Shown piece by piece: positions 35,047-43,381 of a stretch of DNA of 43,864 nt. The stretch's first letter is position 1. Each line of letters opens with the position of its first letter. Position numbers and translations under genes: made by a program. The DNA comes from Bacteroidales bacterium. GTDB taxonomy: Bacteria; Bacteroidota; Bacteroidia; Bacteroidales; F082. The notes below the pieces were generated by a model. That model was not told where the DNA came from. It was given only the letters and a program-made list of their open reading frames with translations, and ran no database searches. Location: assembly GCA_023229245.1 (NCBI GenBank), contig JALNZU010000027.1:1-43864 (forward strand). Reading direction: 5' to 3'.

Positions 35047-35469
35047 ATGACTATCTTACTCCTTTCATTAGAAGATGCGTTTCGTAGTCGCCTGTCTGAG
35101 GGTTTCTTAGGTTCTTTCCACCCTCAATTGAATATTATCACTTCAGGAACAAGGCCGCTATCCGAGATACATCTGTCAACCGATCAACTGCTGTATGAAT
35201 CGTTTATCATGAGTAGCAAAAGGGCACCTCAACATGTTGAAAAGTGGAGGGACCAGCATTTGGACTATCTTCTGATCCTATGCGAGCAAGCTGAGGTTCA
35301 TATACCCCAATGGTTGATTGAACAAGCTTCACAAGTCAGGAAAATTTACTTTCCGACATTGGATAAAAAGCTACGTTTTGAGACTGATGCGGATACCTTT
35401 CGCAAACTCAGAGACACTATAAAACAAAAGATGTTTCTATTTTTCAAAGAGTTGTCAGCAATACCTTGA
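35047..35469 (+). CDS. ArsC/low-molecular-weight phosphatase-like protein lacking the catalytic cysteine
   Basis: The protein is 140 residues from the ATG at 35047. A TTG two codons upstream is in frame. The N-terminus ILLLSLEDAFRSRLSEGFL aligns well with the P-loop of arsenate reductases and LMW phosphatases (typically ILVLCTGNSCRSQMAEGFL). The C-x5-R nucleophile is a Ser here, and the second Cys of the loop is a Phe. The Arg, the following helix, the SGTRP segment and the later DYLLILCEQAE strand are kept. It is therefore probably a pseudo-enzyme or binding protein. It stands alone, divergent from the tRNA genes and convergent with nrfA. Confidence 0.7.
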   Translation: MTILLLSLEDAFRSRLSEGFLGSFHPQLNIITSGTRPLSEIHLSTDQLLYESFIMSSKRAPQHVEKWRDQHLDYLLILCEQAEVHIPQWLIEQASQVRKIYFPTLDKKLRFETDADTFRKLRDTIKQKMFLFFKELSAIP

Positions 35470-35606
35470 ACCGCGAAAGCCTGTCTTGGCTTATTTGCAT
35501 TAAGGCACTTACCGAATACGGTATGGCCTGATTTATCTGCTGGTTTATTCAGTTTTTTTTAGATCAAGTCAATTTATCAAGCCAAATATTTTTGTCTTGT
35601 TCTGAA

Positions 35607-37118
35607 TCAGGGTTTTAGGTCATAGCTTGCTTCGCGTTCTGCAGCTTGTTTTTTCCATACCGGGACAATTTCTTTGAGGAAGTATTGTTTTTCCTGTTCC
35701 AACTCCTTCATAGGCAAACCAATATATTCTTGTGCTTTTTCCTTAGTGGAAATATCGGGATAAGGAATTGCCATTACTTTTCCTTTTAGTGCTAACAGTC
35801 GTCCAAGTTTTATCCGTGCTTCCTGAGCATAGTCTATTGCTTTTCCCATCACTCTTGCGCTTTCAAGTGGCGAATGAAATGAGCCGCCGTGTGAAGCGGC
35901 TACATAGTCCCAAAACCATTGACCAGCACGGATATCGTACAATATTTCTTTCATCTCACTTTCAGTAGCTCCTGCATCCCATGCCGCTTTTGCCTCTATA
36001 TGTGCGCGGGTGAGTAAGTTTTCAGCCTTAGCCCGCAATTCTAACACTTTATTTTGCCTGTCAATGACGTTTTTCATCAGTGTTGATTCACTTTCTCTGT
36101 GACATGTTTGACATGCCTGCGATATATATTTCAGGGGCGATGTTACATGATGGTTTGAATATTTCAGTCCTCCTTCGCTTATGTAGGGCATATGGCAATC
36201 GGCGCATGCCACACCTCTTTCGGCATGAATACCAGTCATATACACCTCGTAATCAGGGTGCTGTGCTTTAATCATAGGTGTTCTGCTGAGTGCGTGTGTC
36301 CAATCGGAGAATGCGATATCATCATAATACTTCAACATATCTTCGGGTTGAAACCCATTGACCCAAGGAAATGTAAGGTAGTTAGCCCCTTCGGCTCCGG
36401 GTCTGTCTTGGTCGAAATAATATTCCACATGGCATTGTGCACAAACCAATGAGCGCATTTGCTGGTGAGTAGCCTGTGTTATATCGTCTCCCCTAAGCTC
36501 CATAGCTTCTATCAGCGCTGGTCGTGTGATTGTCAGATCCATCGTTTTAGGATCGTGGCAATCGGCACAACCAATAGGATTGACGACCTCCGGTCCGAGT
36601 GCTGCCCATGTAGTATTATAGAATTCGGTCACTCCCATCTGGTTCATCAATCGTGGCACATCCGGTCCTTTACACGTCCAGCAGGTGCTTGGCATTCCTA
36701 CATCAGGTGTTTTCGGTCCACCGGTTCGTAAGGTATTCCACACATCTTCTATTGCGTACGAGTGACCTCGACCTTGGTTATAGTCTTTTGAAAACGGATA
36801 GCCAGCCCATAAGATCACCATCTCAGGACTTTCACCCAACATATCCTTCATCGCATTTCCACCGTGAGGAGTACTGAAATCAGTCTCACGGGTTTTGCGA
36901 TACGATTCATACTCCCATGGGTAATTCTTACCCCAGACCTCGTTACGGGGTTCAAACTCATTTAGTGCAACTTTAGGCTGATAGGCAAAAATAGCTTCTG
37001 CCCGACGCTCGGTGATAGAGGCGACTAAAAGCCCCAACAAAAACACTATACCCATCGTACCGCCAAACAAGGCCCAGTTCACCCAAGGATTAGATTTTCT
37101 CTCTTTATTGTTTCCCAT
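35607..37118 (-). CDS. nrfA: cytochrome c nitrite reductase, ammonia-forming, pentahaem subunit
   Basis: NrfA reduces nitrite to ammonium with six electrons in the periplasm. The 503-residue protein has an N-terminal hydrophobic anchor (about 13-32) and five haem-attachment motifs in order: CWTCK (the catalytic haem with Lys ligand), CADCH, CAQCH, CADCH and CQTCH. The active-site region QHPDYEVYMTGIHAERG and the downstream YSNHHVTSP segment are as in other NrfA proteins. The N-terminus suggests membrane attachment. The gene follows nrfH by 24 bases, giving the classical NrfHA quinol:nitrite reductase used for anaerobic respiration or detoxification. Confidence 0.96.
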   Translation of the reverse strand: MGNNKERKSNPWVNWALFGGTMGIVFLLGLLVASITERRAEAIFAYQPKVALNEFEPRNEVWGKNYPWEYESYRKTRETDFSTPHGGNAMKDMLGESPEMVILWAGYPFSKDYNQGRGHSYAIEDVWNTLRTGGPKTPDVGMPSTCWTCKGPDVPRLMNQMGVTEFYNTTWAALGPEVVNPIGCADCHDPKTMDLTITRPALIEAMELRGDDITQATHQQMRSLVCAQCHVEYYFDQDRPGAEGANYLTFPWVNGFQPEDMLKYYDDIAFSDWTHALSRTPMIKAQHPDYEVYMTGIHAERGVACADCHMPYISEGGLKYSNHHVTSPLKYISQACQTCHRESESTLMKNVIDRQNKVLELRAKAENLLTRAHIEAKAAWDAGATESEMKEILYDIRAGQWFWDYVAASHGGSFHSPLESARVMGKAIDYAQEARIKLGRLLALKGKVMAIPYPDISTKEKAQEYIGLPMKELEQEKQYFLKEIVPVWKKQAAEREASYDLKP

Positions 37119-37142
37119 AGTTCGTTCTTAATTATTTATTTT

Positions 37143-37724
37143 TTATTCTTTTATAAACCGATGAAGCCATTCCGGTACAGGTGATCCAGGCAAGGGAACT
37201 CTGGCATATGGAGTACTTGATAAACTCTTAACCCTTCCATGTGGTACCTCCCTATGACAATCCCAGCACAAACGATCGGTAAACTGATGGTGGTAGGTCT
37301 CTGTCTGAACTAACAGACGGGCATCAGTGATAAGCTGCTCATGACAACGGATACAGTTTTCCTGAACAACGCCAATACCAGCTTTTTTAATGAAAATATT
37401 CTGAGGCTCCAACCTAAGGGTAAAGACAGTAGCATGACGTGCACCATCCATAGCTTTGAAATAATACGTACGGAAAATATTATCCTGCGGCACATGGCAA
37501 TCGTTGCAATTGGCATACTCACGATGTGAGCTATGTTGCCAACTGGCATACTGCGGTGCCATAATATGGCAGTTTACACAAGTCTCTGGCGCATCCGAAA
37601 GATATGATACTGCTTTGCTGGAGTATGCCGCATAAGCTATAAGTCCTGCAATAGCACCCATCATAACTACCACGGCTACACGCCATTGCGGAGGAGGAAT
37701 TAAACTTGCAATCAGTCTTTTCAT
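37143..37724 (-). CDS. nrfH: NrfH, tetrahaem quinol dehydrogenase of nitrite reductase
   Basis: A 193-residue membrane-anchored cytochrome of the NapC/NirT family that passes electrons from menaquinol to NrfA. One N-terminal transmembrane helix (about 15-36) is followed by four haem motifs: CVNCH, CNDCH, CIRCH and CWDCH. The first is followed by IM, giving the NrfH methionine region, and QHSSHREYANC is typical. It is transcribed directly upstream of nrfA, from a -7 box 45 bases before the ATG. Confidence 0.95.
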   Translation of the reverse strand: MKRLIASLIPPPQWRVAVVVMMGAIAGLIAYAAYSSKAVSYLSDAPETCVNCHIMAPQYASWQHSSHREYANCNDCHVPQDNIFRTYYFKAMDGARHATVFTLRLEPQNIFIKKAGIGVVQENCIRCHEQLITDARLLVQTETYHHQFTDRLCWDCHREVPHGRVKSLSSTPYARVPLPGSPVPEWLHRFIKE

Positions 37725-37768
37725 GTACTATATTTAAGCAATGGAGCAATTGCTTTCCATTATGAAAA

Positions 37769-37776
37769 CAAACATA
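37769..37776 (-). promoter_or_regulatory. -7 box of nrfHA
   Basis: The minus strand reads TATGTTTG, matching TAnnTTTG. Between it and the nrfH ATG lies the 10-bp palindrome AGCAATTGCT (37745-37754), which may be an operator or chance. No clear -33 element is seen. Confidence 0.45.
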
Positions 37777-37857
37777 CAATTTTACATTCAAAACACAGTC
37801 CACAATTTAATCTTAACATACTCTTTTACTGCATTTTATATTCAATCTAATTAACAT

Positions 37858-39384
37858 TTACCGCCTTCGCAGATAAATGATCAGGCCGCTCACTAAGATC
37901 AAGATAACGGTTATTCCAAAAAGTGGTACTATGAAGATATAGCCTATTCCTATGAGATCCTGCACGATACGGCCGGTATGTATCTCTAAAGCCAGATTCC
38001 AGAGTGGCATTGGTAGTCCGGCTATTTCCTCAGGCATAGGAATTTCGGCATCAAGCAGACCTGTGTTGTAATCGAACACTAAAGTTTGAGAGGCTGTGGC
38101 TACTCTGCCTGCAATCATATGTCTTCCTATGGGAGAGGCTGCATTAGTTTTCTTTTCGCTAGGCTCGCCAGTGATACCGTCTATAATCGTTGATGTAATT
38201 GGATTCCAACGAAAAAGTCCGTTAAAACTACCAATCAGATATTCACCTTGCTCATTGTACTCCAATACATTGATACCCATCAGTGATACGGGAGGCTGCT
38301 CGGCAAATGGCTGCGGGGCGGTTTGAAATGCTTCATCACAAAAATAAAGACCATCATCGGTAGCAATAAGCCAGTGATTCAACTCCTGATTCCAGTAAAT
38401 AGCGCGCAGCTTATCTTCCCATGTGTTTGGATTGTCAAGCAATGAATAAGGTATCCGTGCGATGCGGCTATGTGCAATAGGGATCAGCAGTGGCGGACGA
38501 AGAAAAATACCTGTTAAGCTGGTAATCAACAGGAAGAAGACCAACCATATACCTAACTTTTTATGCCATTTCACTGCAAATCGGTTTACGGTGACAATCT
38601 TTTTGACATCTTGATCGCGTTTTTTTCTGCTTCTGATCCATTTCGGAAAGAAGAAATACACATATCCCGTCAGCGCAAAAAATATCAGGGACAGAGCCAT
38701 TATATCAACGATTACTCGTCCTGCTATCCCCCATAACTCGCCGCTGTGCAGCACCCAAAGGGTACGAAACAGTCCTATTTTACCGTCATCGTTCACGGCA
38801 GCGGGCAAGATAAGTTGGTTAAAATCGGGTATTTTATGGGTGCTTGTGGCAAGATATACTTCTGAGCGTCCCAACACTACCAATTTTCCGTCTTTCAGGC
38901 GTAAATCCGTGATACGTTCATCTTTTAGCGGCAGCAGCAGCTTATACCATTTATTTAGTTCGCCCTCCCATAGATAAAGCCCGGTTTGAGTAGCTGCGTA
39001 CAGATTCTTTTCGGGTGTAAGAACCATAGCCGCCACCCTACGATTGTCCATACCTTTCGGGAGACCTTCCATAAAGGGCAGATACGTACTAAAGCCTTCA
39101 TCGGTGAGCCAAATACCAATATTCCCGAATAGCAACAGGCTATCAGGTGCTATCAGACAGCCGCCTTTCACTGCCGAATTATTCCAGTTTTTAAAATGAT
39201 AAGCTGGTGGCATCCAGGAGCGCTTCAGTTCAATATTTGATACCAGCTTCCTGTGATTGAGTACTATGCCCGACAAAGCCCACACAATCACTATGAATCC
39301 TAACCAGAGCGAAAACCATTTATGGATCCACTTCCATTTTTTGTTGTTAGGTTTTCTCTTCTGCTTTAGCTTAGCTCCCTTCAA
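37858..39384 (-). CDS. PepSY-associated transmembrane protein
   Basis: This 508-residue inner-membrane protein has the PepSY_TM layout. A first helix follows WIHKWFSLWLGF (the conserved His/Trp motif, about 19-40). A large periplasmic region has beta-propeller-like repeats (NLYAATQTGLYLWEGE and similar). Two central helices near 215-300 include KWHKKLGIWLVFFLLITSLTGI, and one C-terminal helix ends in RRR. Members are linked to iron or haem handling and to ferric reductase-like electron transfer. The start is TTG at 39384, and no upstream ATG fits. It is the last gene of the ABC/GTPase operon, 133 bases before nrfH, so it may link the two. Confidence 0.82.
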   Translation of the reverse strand: MKGAKLKQKRKPNNKKWKWIHKWFSLWLGFIVIVWALSGIVLNHRKLVSNIELKRSWMPPAYHFKNWNNSAVKGGCLIAPDSLLLFGNIGIWLTDEGFSTYLPFMEGLPKGMDNRRVAAMVLTPEKNLYAATQTGLYLWEGELNKWYKLLLPLKDERITDLRLKDGKLVVLGRSEVYLATSTHKIPDFNQLILPAAVNDDGKIGLFRTLWVLHSGELWGIAGRVIVDIMALSLIFFALTGYVYFFFPKWIRSRKKRDQDVKKIVTVNRFAVKWHKKLGIWLVFFLLITSLTGIFLRPPLLIPIAHSRIARIPYSLLDNPNTWEDKLRAIYWNQELNHWLIATDDGLYFCDEAFQTAPQPFAEQPPVSLMGINVLEYNEQGEYLIGSFNGLFRWNPITSTIIDGITGEPSEKKTNAASPIGRHMIAGRVATASQTLVFDYNTGLLDAEIPMPEEIAGLPMPLWNLALEIHTGRIVQDLIGIGYIFIVPLFGITVILILVSGLIIYLRRR

Positions 39385-39407
39385 AGTTCTATGCGTATAT
39401 GAGTTCG

Positions 39408-39653
39408 TTAGTATCCTACACCAGCTGCCATAATATTAGTCGGGTCGAACGCATGACAAGGCGTTACTCCATACACCATATCACAATGTGGGCAGTGAGT
39501 TTCAAACTGTTCCATCTCAAAAGTATTGCTACAGTTCTCGCAAATAATTTCAAATGCCATAGGAAGATACTGATCGTAAAATCCCATTTGTCGGACTTTG
39601 TCCACTACCATTTGTCCGTTGGCAAAAGTTCCGGTACATCCATCGTGTGCCAT
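39408..39653 (-). CDS. small zinc-ribbon protein, 81 aa
   Basis: I do not recognise a named family. The middle and C-terminal parts contain two Cys pairs, C38-x-x-C41 and C54-x-x-C57, spaced like a zinc ribbon (IICENCSNTF, THCPHCDMVYG). Another Cys-His occurs at C66-H67, and a Cys is at position 6. There is no signal peptide. It is encoded 18 bases after the ABC ATPase and 23 before the PepSY gene, in the same operon. It could bind zinc, iron or a cluster as a chaperone or regulator. Confidence 0.8.
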   Translation of the reverse strand: MAHDGCTGTFANGQMVVDKVRQMGFYDQYLPMAFEIICENCSNTFEMEQFETHCPHCDMVYGVTPCHAFDPTNIMAAGVGY

Positions 39654-39671
39654 ATGTTTTATTTTTTTGAT

Positions 39672-40682
39672 TTATATTCTTTGTAACTGTTCTCCTGAAC
39701 GAAGCTTAGTACGCAAATGCTGTAGTTTTCGGTCGGCTTCTTCTAACACCACGAGCATATTTTTTTCTTCTTGTGAGGTTTTCAATACCTTATGTATTCC
39801 ACCGTTTTTGATGACTATCCGTTGGTCGGCCATCAACGCTAAAATAGGATCGTGTGTTGCCATCAGCACCACTTTTTCTTCACCTATCAATAGTTGCAAT
39901 GCTCTTTTACGATCAATACCTGCATTTTCTATTTCGTCTATCAAAACCACCGGGCTTGTGCTGAGTATAGCCGTGTCGGCTATCATCAATGCACGGCTTT
40001 GTCCGCCGCTCAATGAGGTAATAGGTGTTTGTGGTTCAAACTTTTCGCCGGCCAGATCATTAGCTGCATCAATGATCTTTTTTATGACCGTTTGTTCATC
40101 AGCTACCATACGGCTTCTTGCATGCAGTTCTAAAAACTCCTGCACCTGAAGGTCCATCACAAAGTTCATATTTTGTGATAGCTGAGCCACTAATTTTCTA
40201 GCTGAGGCGAAGCGCCAATCAGTTGAGGGCAGTTCGCCGTTTACTAATATAGTTCTTCCGGTAGGTGTATCGGCGCGTGCTACCCATTCAATATCAGCCA
40301 ATAAACGACTTTTTCCCGAACCTGTAGGACCAACAATACTGGTAATAGTACTCTTATGCAGTTCAACGACTTCAAACTGTTCAGAGGTGCCCGACTTATC
40401 AGTGCCCGGCAATATACTGATGCTATTGAGTCTATGCTGGTCTTCTCCCAAAAACTCTTGCATCTGTTCGATATACTCCTTCAGTTGCAACAAAAAAGTA
40501 GTCGCATCAAAGGCACTATCTTCAGATGCTTCCTCGTCAATACCCGACAAGATTTGCTGAAGGGTTTGATGCATTCTGTCTTCAATGGCAAATGCTTGTC
40601 CTTCAAAGAACGCATGCAGATAGGGATACTTTTCCAATAAGTCCGATAAACTGCTTTGTATTAAGAATGATGTACTTACCAT
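39672..40682 (-). CDS. ABC-type ATPase subunit without cognate permease
   Basis: From the ATG at 40682, one base after the GTPase stop codon, it is 336 residues. An alternative at 40715 would overlap the GTPase gene. The first 90 residues form a helical domain starting LSDLLEKYPYLHAFFEGQAF, which resembles the DUF1858-type N-terminus of the binding protein in the same operon. The ATPase part has Walker A GPTGSGKS, signature SLSGGQSRALMIADT, Walker B VVLIDEIEN and the switch His in MATHDP. No membrane protein with ABC-permease features is encoded nearby. It may work as a soluble ATPase in metal or cofactor handling. Confidence 0.85.
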   Translation of the reverse strand: MVSTSFLIQSSLSDLLEKYPYLHAFFEGQAFAIEDRMHQTLQQILSGIDEEASEDSAFDATTFLLQLKEYIEQMQEFLGEDQHRLNSISILPGTDKSGTSEQFEVVELHKSTITSIVGPTGSGKSRLLADIEWVARADTPTGRTILVNGELPSTDWRFASARKLVAQLSQNMNFVMDLQVQEFLELHARSRMVADEQTVIKKIIDAANDLAGEKFEPQTPITSLSGGQSRALMIADTAILSTSPVVLIDEIENAGIDRKRALQLLIGEEKVVLMATHDPILALMADQRIVIKNGGIHKVLKTSQEEKNMLVVLEEADRKLQHLRTKLRSGEQLQRI

Positions 40683-40683
40683 A

Positions 40684-41379
40684 TTATTTCTCGTCCAGAT
40701 TAATTTTACGCACATTACCCATTTGATAGGATTCTCCTATACGTGTTTCGCCTAAGCAATAGGAACAAAGTGCCGAGGGCATTGAAAACCGTAGCTTCCT
40801 GCCTTTTAACGAATCAATATGCACTTTCTCGTCATATAAGAGCGTGCTCAGCTCATAGGCACCTTGTCCGGTGAGCCCGTTGATATGCATGACGATAGCA
40901 GTAGGATTGACAGCATTCACGCGGGAGGCAAACACTTCGCGTTCGGCTTGCGACACTATGTCGCCCTTAGTGATCACGACTATGTCGGCCATACGCAACA
41001 TAGGACCGATCTTTCTTGGTGTGTTGATCCCGCTGAGGTTATCTATCACACATATTGCTTTGATATCTTTGATATAAGGTGAACACCGGTTGCACAGTCC
41101 TGCGCTTTCGGAGATAAGCAGATCGAAATTCTCTTTTAAGCCCCAGTCTAATACGGCTTCTATATTAGAGACAAAATAATGGTCGGGGCATAATGAACCG
41201 GATAACCCTTTCTTAACCGGTATGCCAGCTCTTTGATACAGCACATCATCATCGGTGTACAGGCAGTCGAACTTGACGGCACCTACCTTCACGCCGCGCT
41301 GCATCAAGGTCTCAGCAGTTTTTATAGTAACCGCTGTCTTACCTGAAGAAGGGGGACCGGATATAGTAATTAAATTCAT
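40684..41379 (-). CDS. HypB/UreG-like (SIMIBI) GTPase with cysteine motifs
   Basis: A 231-residue cytoplasmic P-loop protein. Walker A is GPPSSGKT (8-15). A switch-like ESAGLCNRCSPY lies at 91-102 with a CxxC, and the base-specificity motif TKGD (137-140) resembles the NKxD of GTPases. A second CxxC, C205-S-Y-C208, lies near the C-terminus. HypB, UreG and CooC-type relatives deliver nickel or other metals to enzymes. The cysteine pairs suggest metal or redox sensing. It lies between the binding-protein-like gene (32-base gap) and the ABC ATPase (1-base gap), so the three products are likely made together. The metal and client enzyme are unknown. Confidence 0.82.
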   Translation of the reverse strand: MNLITISGPPSSGKTAVTIKTAETLMQRGVKVGAVKFDCLYTDDDVLYQRAGIPVKKGLSGSLCPDHYFVSNIEAVLDWGLKENFDLLISESAGLCNRCSPYIKDIKAICVIDNLSGINTPRKIGPMLRMADIVVITKGDIVSQAEREVFASRVNAVNPTAIVMHINGLTGQGAYELSTLLYDEKVHIDSLKGRKLRFSMPSALCSYCLGETRIGESYQMGNVRKINLDEK

Positions 41380-41411
41380 TTTTATTTTCTTTCATGATGA
41401 ACTAAAGTCAA

Positions 41412-42626
41412 TTATCTGAGCTGTGCTTCGTCAAACAACTTCTGACAGGCATCAAACTCCTGATTCAGGTTATGATTCAGGATATAATCCCATCCAAGCC
41501 ACATAAATTGACGTGTGTTAGGAAGTCTGTTATCTACTTCGGGATGCAGGCTGGGAAACAATCCCTGATGGGATAATATCTCAGCTACCTCTTTTCCGGC
41601 AAAAAAATCTGCTACGGCTTGCATAGTTGCACCTTTCGCTTTTTTTCCTATCATAAATACCGGACTGATGATAGCGCCATCGTTTGGCCAAACGGCTTTC
41701 ATGCGGCTGCCTTCACGCACCATTTGTGTGAAGAAGTTGGGCATGATAGTGATGGCAGGCTTTTCGGTTTTTTGACGCTCGGAGCGTACCATCTGCGCCG
41801 GATGAAGACTTTTTAGCATATTCCGGCCAAGCGCTGCCACCGAGCTATCGCCATAGCGCTGCTTCATAGTCAGCAATATAGCATTAAACAAGTCGAAGTC
41901 GGATACAGGAAGGCTAATGCTTCGCTCGTACATTGGATCACAAAGAGAAAGCCAGCTATCGGGTATCGGACGACCGTCGAGCATATCGGTATTAACCAAA
42001 AAAACTGCCGGCACAACCGCCACTATACCGTGCTTCCCTTCGGGATCGCGCAAATCAATCTTATCATTATGAAACAATGGATTGATACGATCCCAGGAAA
42101 TAGGATTCACAAAACTCCCATCACGGGTAAAACGCTTAAAGAATCGTTCTTCAAAAAACATATCAAAACCGGCCGACATATATATATCGTCTAACTCATC
42201 CGCCGTTGTGGCAGCTTCCACTTCCGAGCTGATCCAGTCTAAGCCCATAGAAGCTGCTTTCATCTGTGCATCAAGCTGTATGCCTTCCACAGCACATGAC
42301 TCAATAAATAGCTCTAACTTTTCCTGCAAAGGAATACGAACCGGACAAGGGAGCAGTCCTTTGACACGGATTAGGCGTGAGGAATCGGTGATTTGTTTGT
42401 TATTGGCATGTCCCTCAATTGCAGCTAACAACAGTTTTTCAAAAGCATCATAGTCAATCTGACGCATGCTCAAAGCAATATCAAGGCGCAAGGCCTTGCC
42501 GAAGCTAGCTCGCTTTTCGGCATCGGCAAGCTGGGCAAAGCCCTGACGTACAAACACATCCAAAGTCTCGGGATAGTTCTCGGTGATGGTGAATAAACTA
42601 TCTGCAGGATAGAAATAAGTATGCAT
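41412..42626 (-). CDS. DUF1858 domain fused to solute-binding-like domain, no signal peptide
   Basis: This 404-residue protein starts directly with a DUF1858-like segment (LFTITENYPETLDVFVRQGF, about 11-30) and has no export signal. From about residue 115 it resembles extracellular solute-binding proteins of iron/sulfate type: VVPAVFLVNTDMLDGRPIPDSW, the LCDPMYERSISLPVSD hinge region, GAIISPVFMIGKKAKG and VADFFAGKEVAEILSHQGLFPS. Without a signal peptide it should act in the cytoplasm. It is the first gene of the operon with a GTPase, an ABC ATPase, a zinc ribbon and PepSY. The ligand is unknown. Confidence 0.85.
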   Translation of the reverse strand: MHTYFYPADSLFTITENYPETLDVFVRQGFAQLADAEKRASFGKALRLDIALSMRQIDYDAFEKLLLAAIEGHANNKQITDSSRLIRVKGLLPCPVRIPLQEKLELFIESCAVEGIQLDAQMKAASMGLDWISSEVEAATTADELDDIYMSAGFDMFFEERFFKRFTRDGSFVNPISWDRINPLFHNDKIDLRDPEGKHGIVAVVPAVFLVNTDMLDGRPIPDSWLSLCDPMYERSISLPVSDFDLFNAILLTMKQRYGDSSVAALGRNMLKSLHPAQMVRSERQKTEKPAITIMPNFFTQMVREGSRMKAVWPNDGAIISPVFMIGKKAKGATMQAVADFFAGKEVAEILSHQGLFPSLHPEVDNRLPNTRQFMWLGWDYILNHNLNQEFDACQKLFDEAQLR

Positions 42627-42643
42627 CTTTATTCAATTTGATG

Positions 42644-42682
42644 CAAAATTAGGCCTATTTTGGTATTCTGATACCGAATACC
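42644..42682 (-). promoter_or_regulatory. promoter and 7-7-7 operator-like repeat of the DUF1858/GTPase operon
   Basis: The minus strand reads TAATTTTG (42651-42644), a -7 box about 18 bases before the ATG. Upstream lies GGTATTC-TGATACC-GAATACC (42662-42682), with perfectly complementary 7-bp outer arms and a middle heptad related to them. It spans the expected -33 region, as a repressor or activator site would. Confidence 0.55.
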
Positions 42683-43016
42683 CTAATTTAAGAATCATTC
42701 TAAATAAGCACCGGATACTAATGCGAGAAGCTATATCAAAAAAATATTCAGAAAAAATGGATAACCATCAAGAAGTATATTGACTTACTGCCCCATCTTA
42801 AACTTACCTACACCAGTCTGTGGGATGAACACAATCCCAATAATCTCACCTACCAAATCAGATAAGATCGTACACATAGCTAACGCAAAAAAACTGCTGA
42901 GGCTATATCCAACTTTAAGCTAATTCCCTCATATTTTTCAAACTAAGGGTTTACTAAAAGATTTTTCCTCAGCACTCCCTGCTCATAGGTAATTTGAAGT
43001 AAATAACATCCCGAAT
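42683..43016. other. gene-poor stretch before the IS110 scar
   Basis: About 330 bases with no intact gene. A + strand open frame without start (42722 to about 42868) has protein-like composition and could be a remnant, but I cannot identify it. No promoter or strong hairpin is seen. Confidence 0.3.
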
Positions 43017-43150
43017 AAAAATCAGAGATACACTTTTTTTAGATTCCTCACTGCGTTCGGAATGACAACAGGTAGTTGGGGTAAGGAGTTCTACACATAG
43101 GCGGCTGCGCCGCCTATGTGTAGAACTCCCTGTCTGTAAAAAACTCCACG
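43017..43150. repeat. 134-bp repeat with long perfect hairpin (copy 1)
   Basis: It contains attcctcactgcgttcgg followed by aatgac, a repeat seen in many bacterial genomes that on the other strand translates as HSERSEES. It also contains a perfect 21-bp inverted repeat (43085-43105 with 43109-43129) around a TGC loop. The same composite occurs at 43561. The two flank the IS110 fragment as direct repeats. Confidence 0.8.
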
Positions 43151-43222
43151 TCATCCTATGTTTGTCGCAAAATAGTTAATCTAACTATTTACTTACTTTG
43201 TTCTAATTAATCTGGCAAGAAT

Positions 43223-43291
43223 AGGGGTGGGATTATGCTATTATGCGTCATTTGTCCTTAGAGACCGTTCGAAATGCTAGCCCCCACCCCT
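43223..43291 (+). other. structured leader of the IS110 remnant
   Basis: AGGGGTGGG (43223-43231) pairs with CCCACCCCT (43283-43291) around a 51-base internal region. It lies about 90-160 bases upstream of the transposase fragment. That is the left-end position from which IS110-group elements express their bridge RNA. A bridge RNA identity is inferred from position and structure only. Confidence 0.4.
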
Positions 43292-43381
43292 GATTGCCAT
43301 CCTGGACAGTTCAGTAGGCCATGAGCCTGTATGTAGGATTGATAGGAAGACAATCACTCTCTTGCCACAAAACAAATTATC

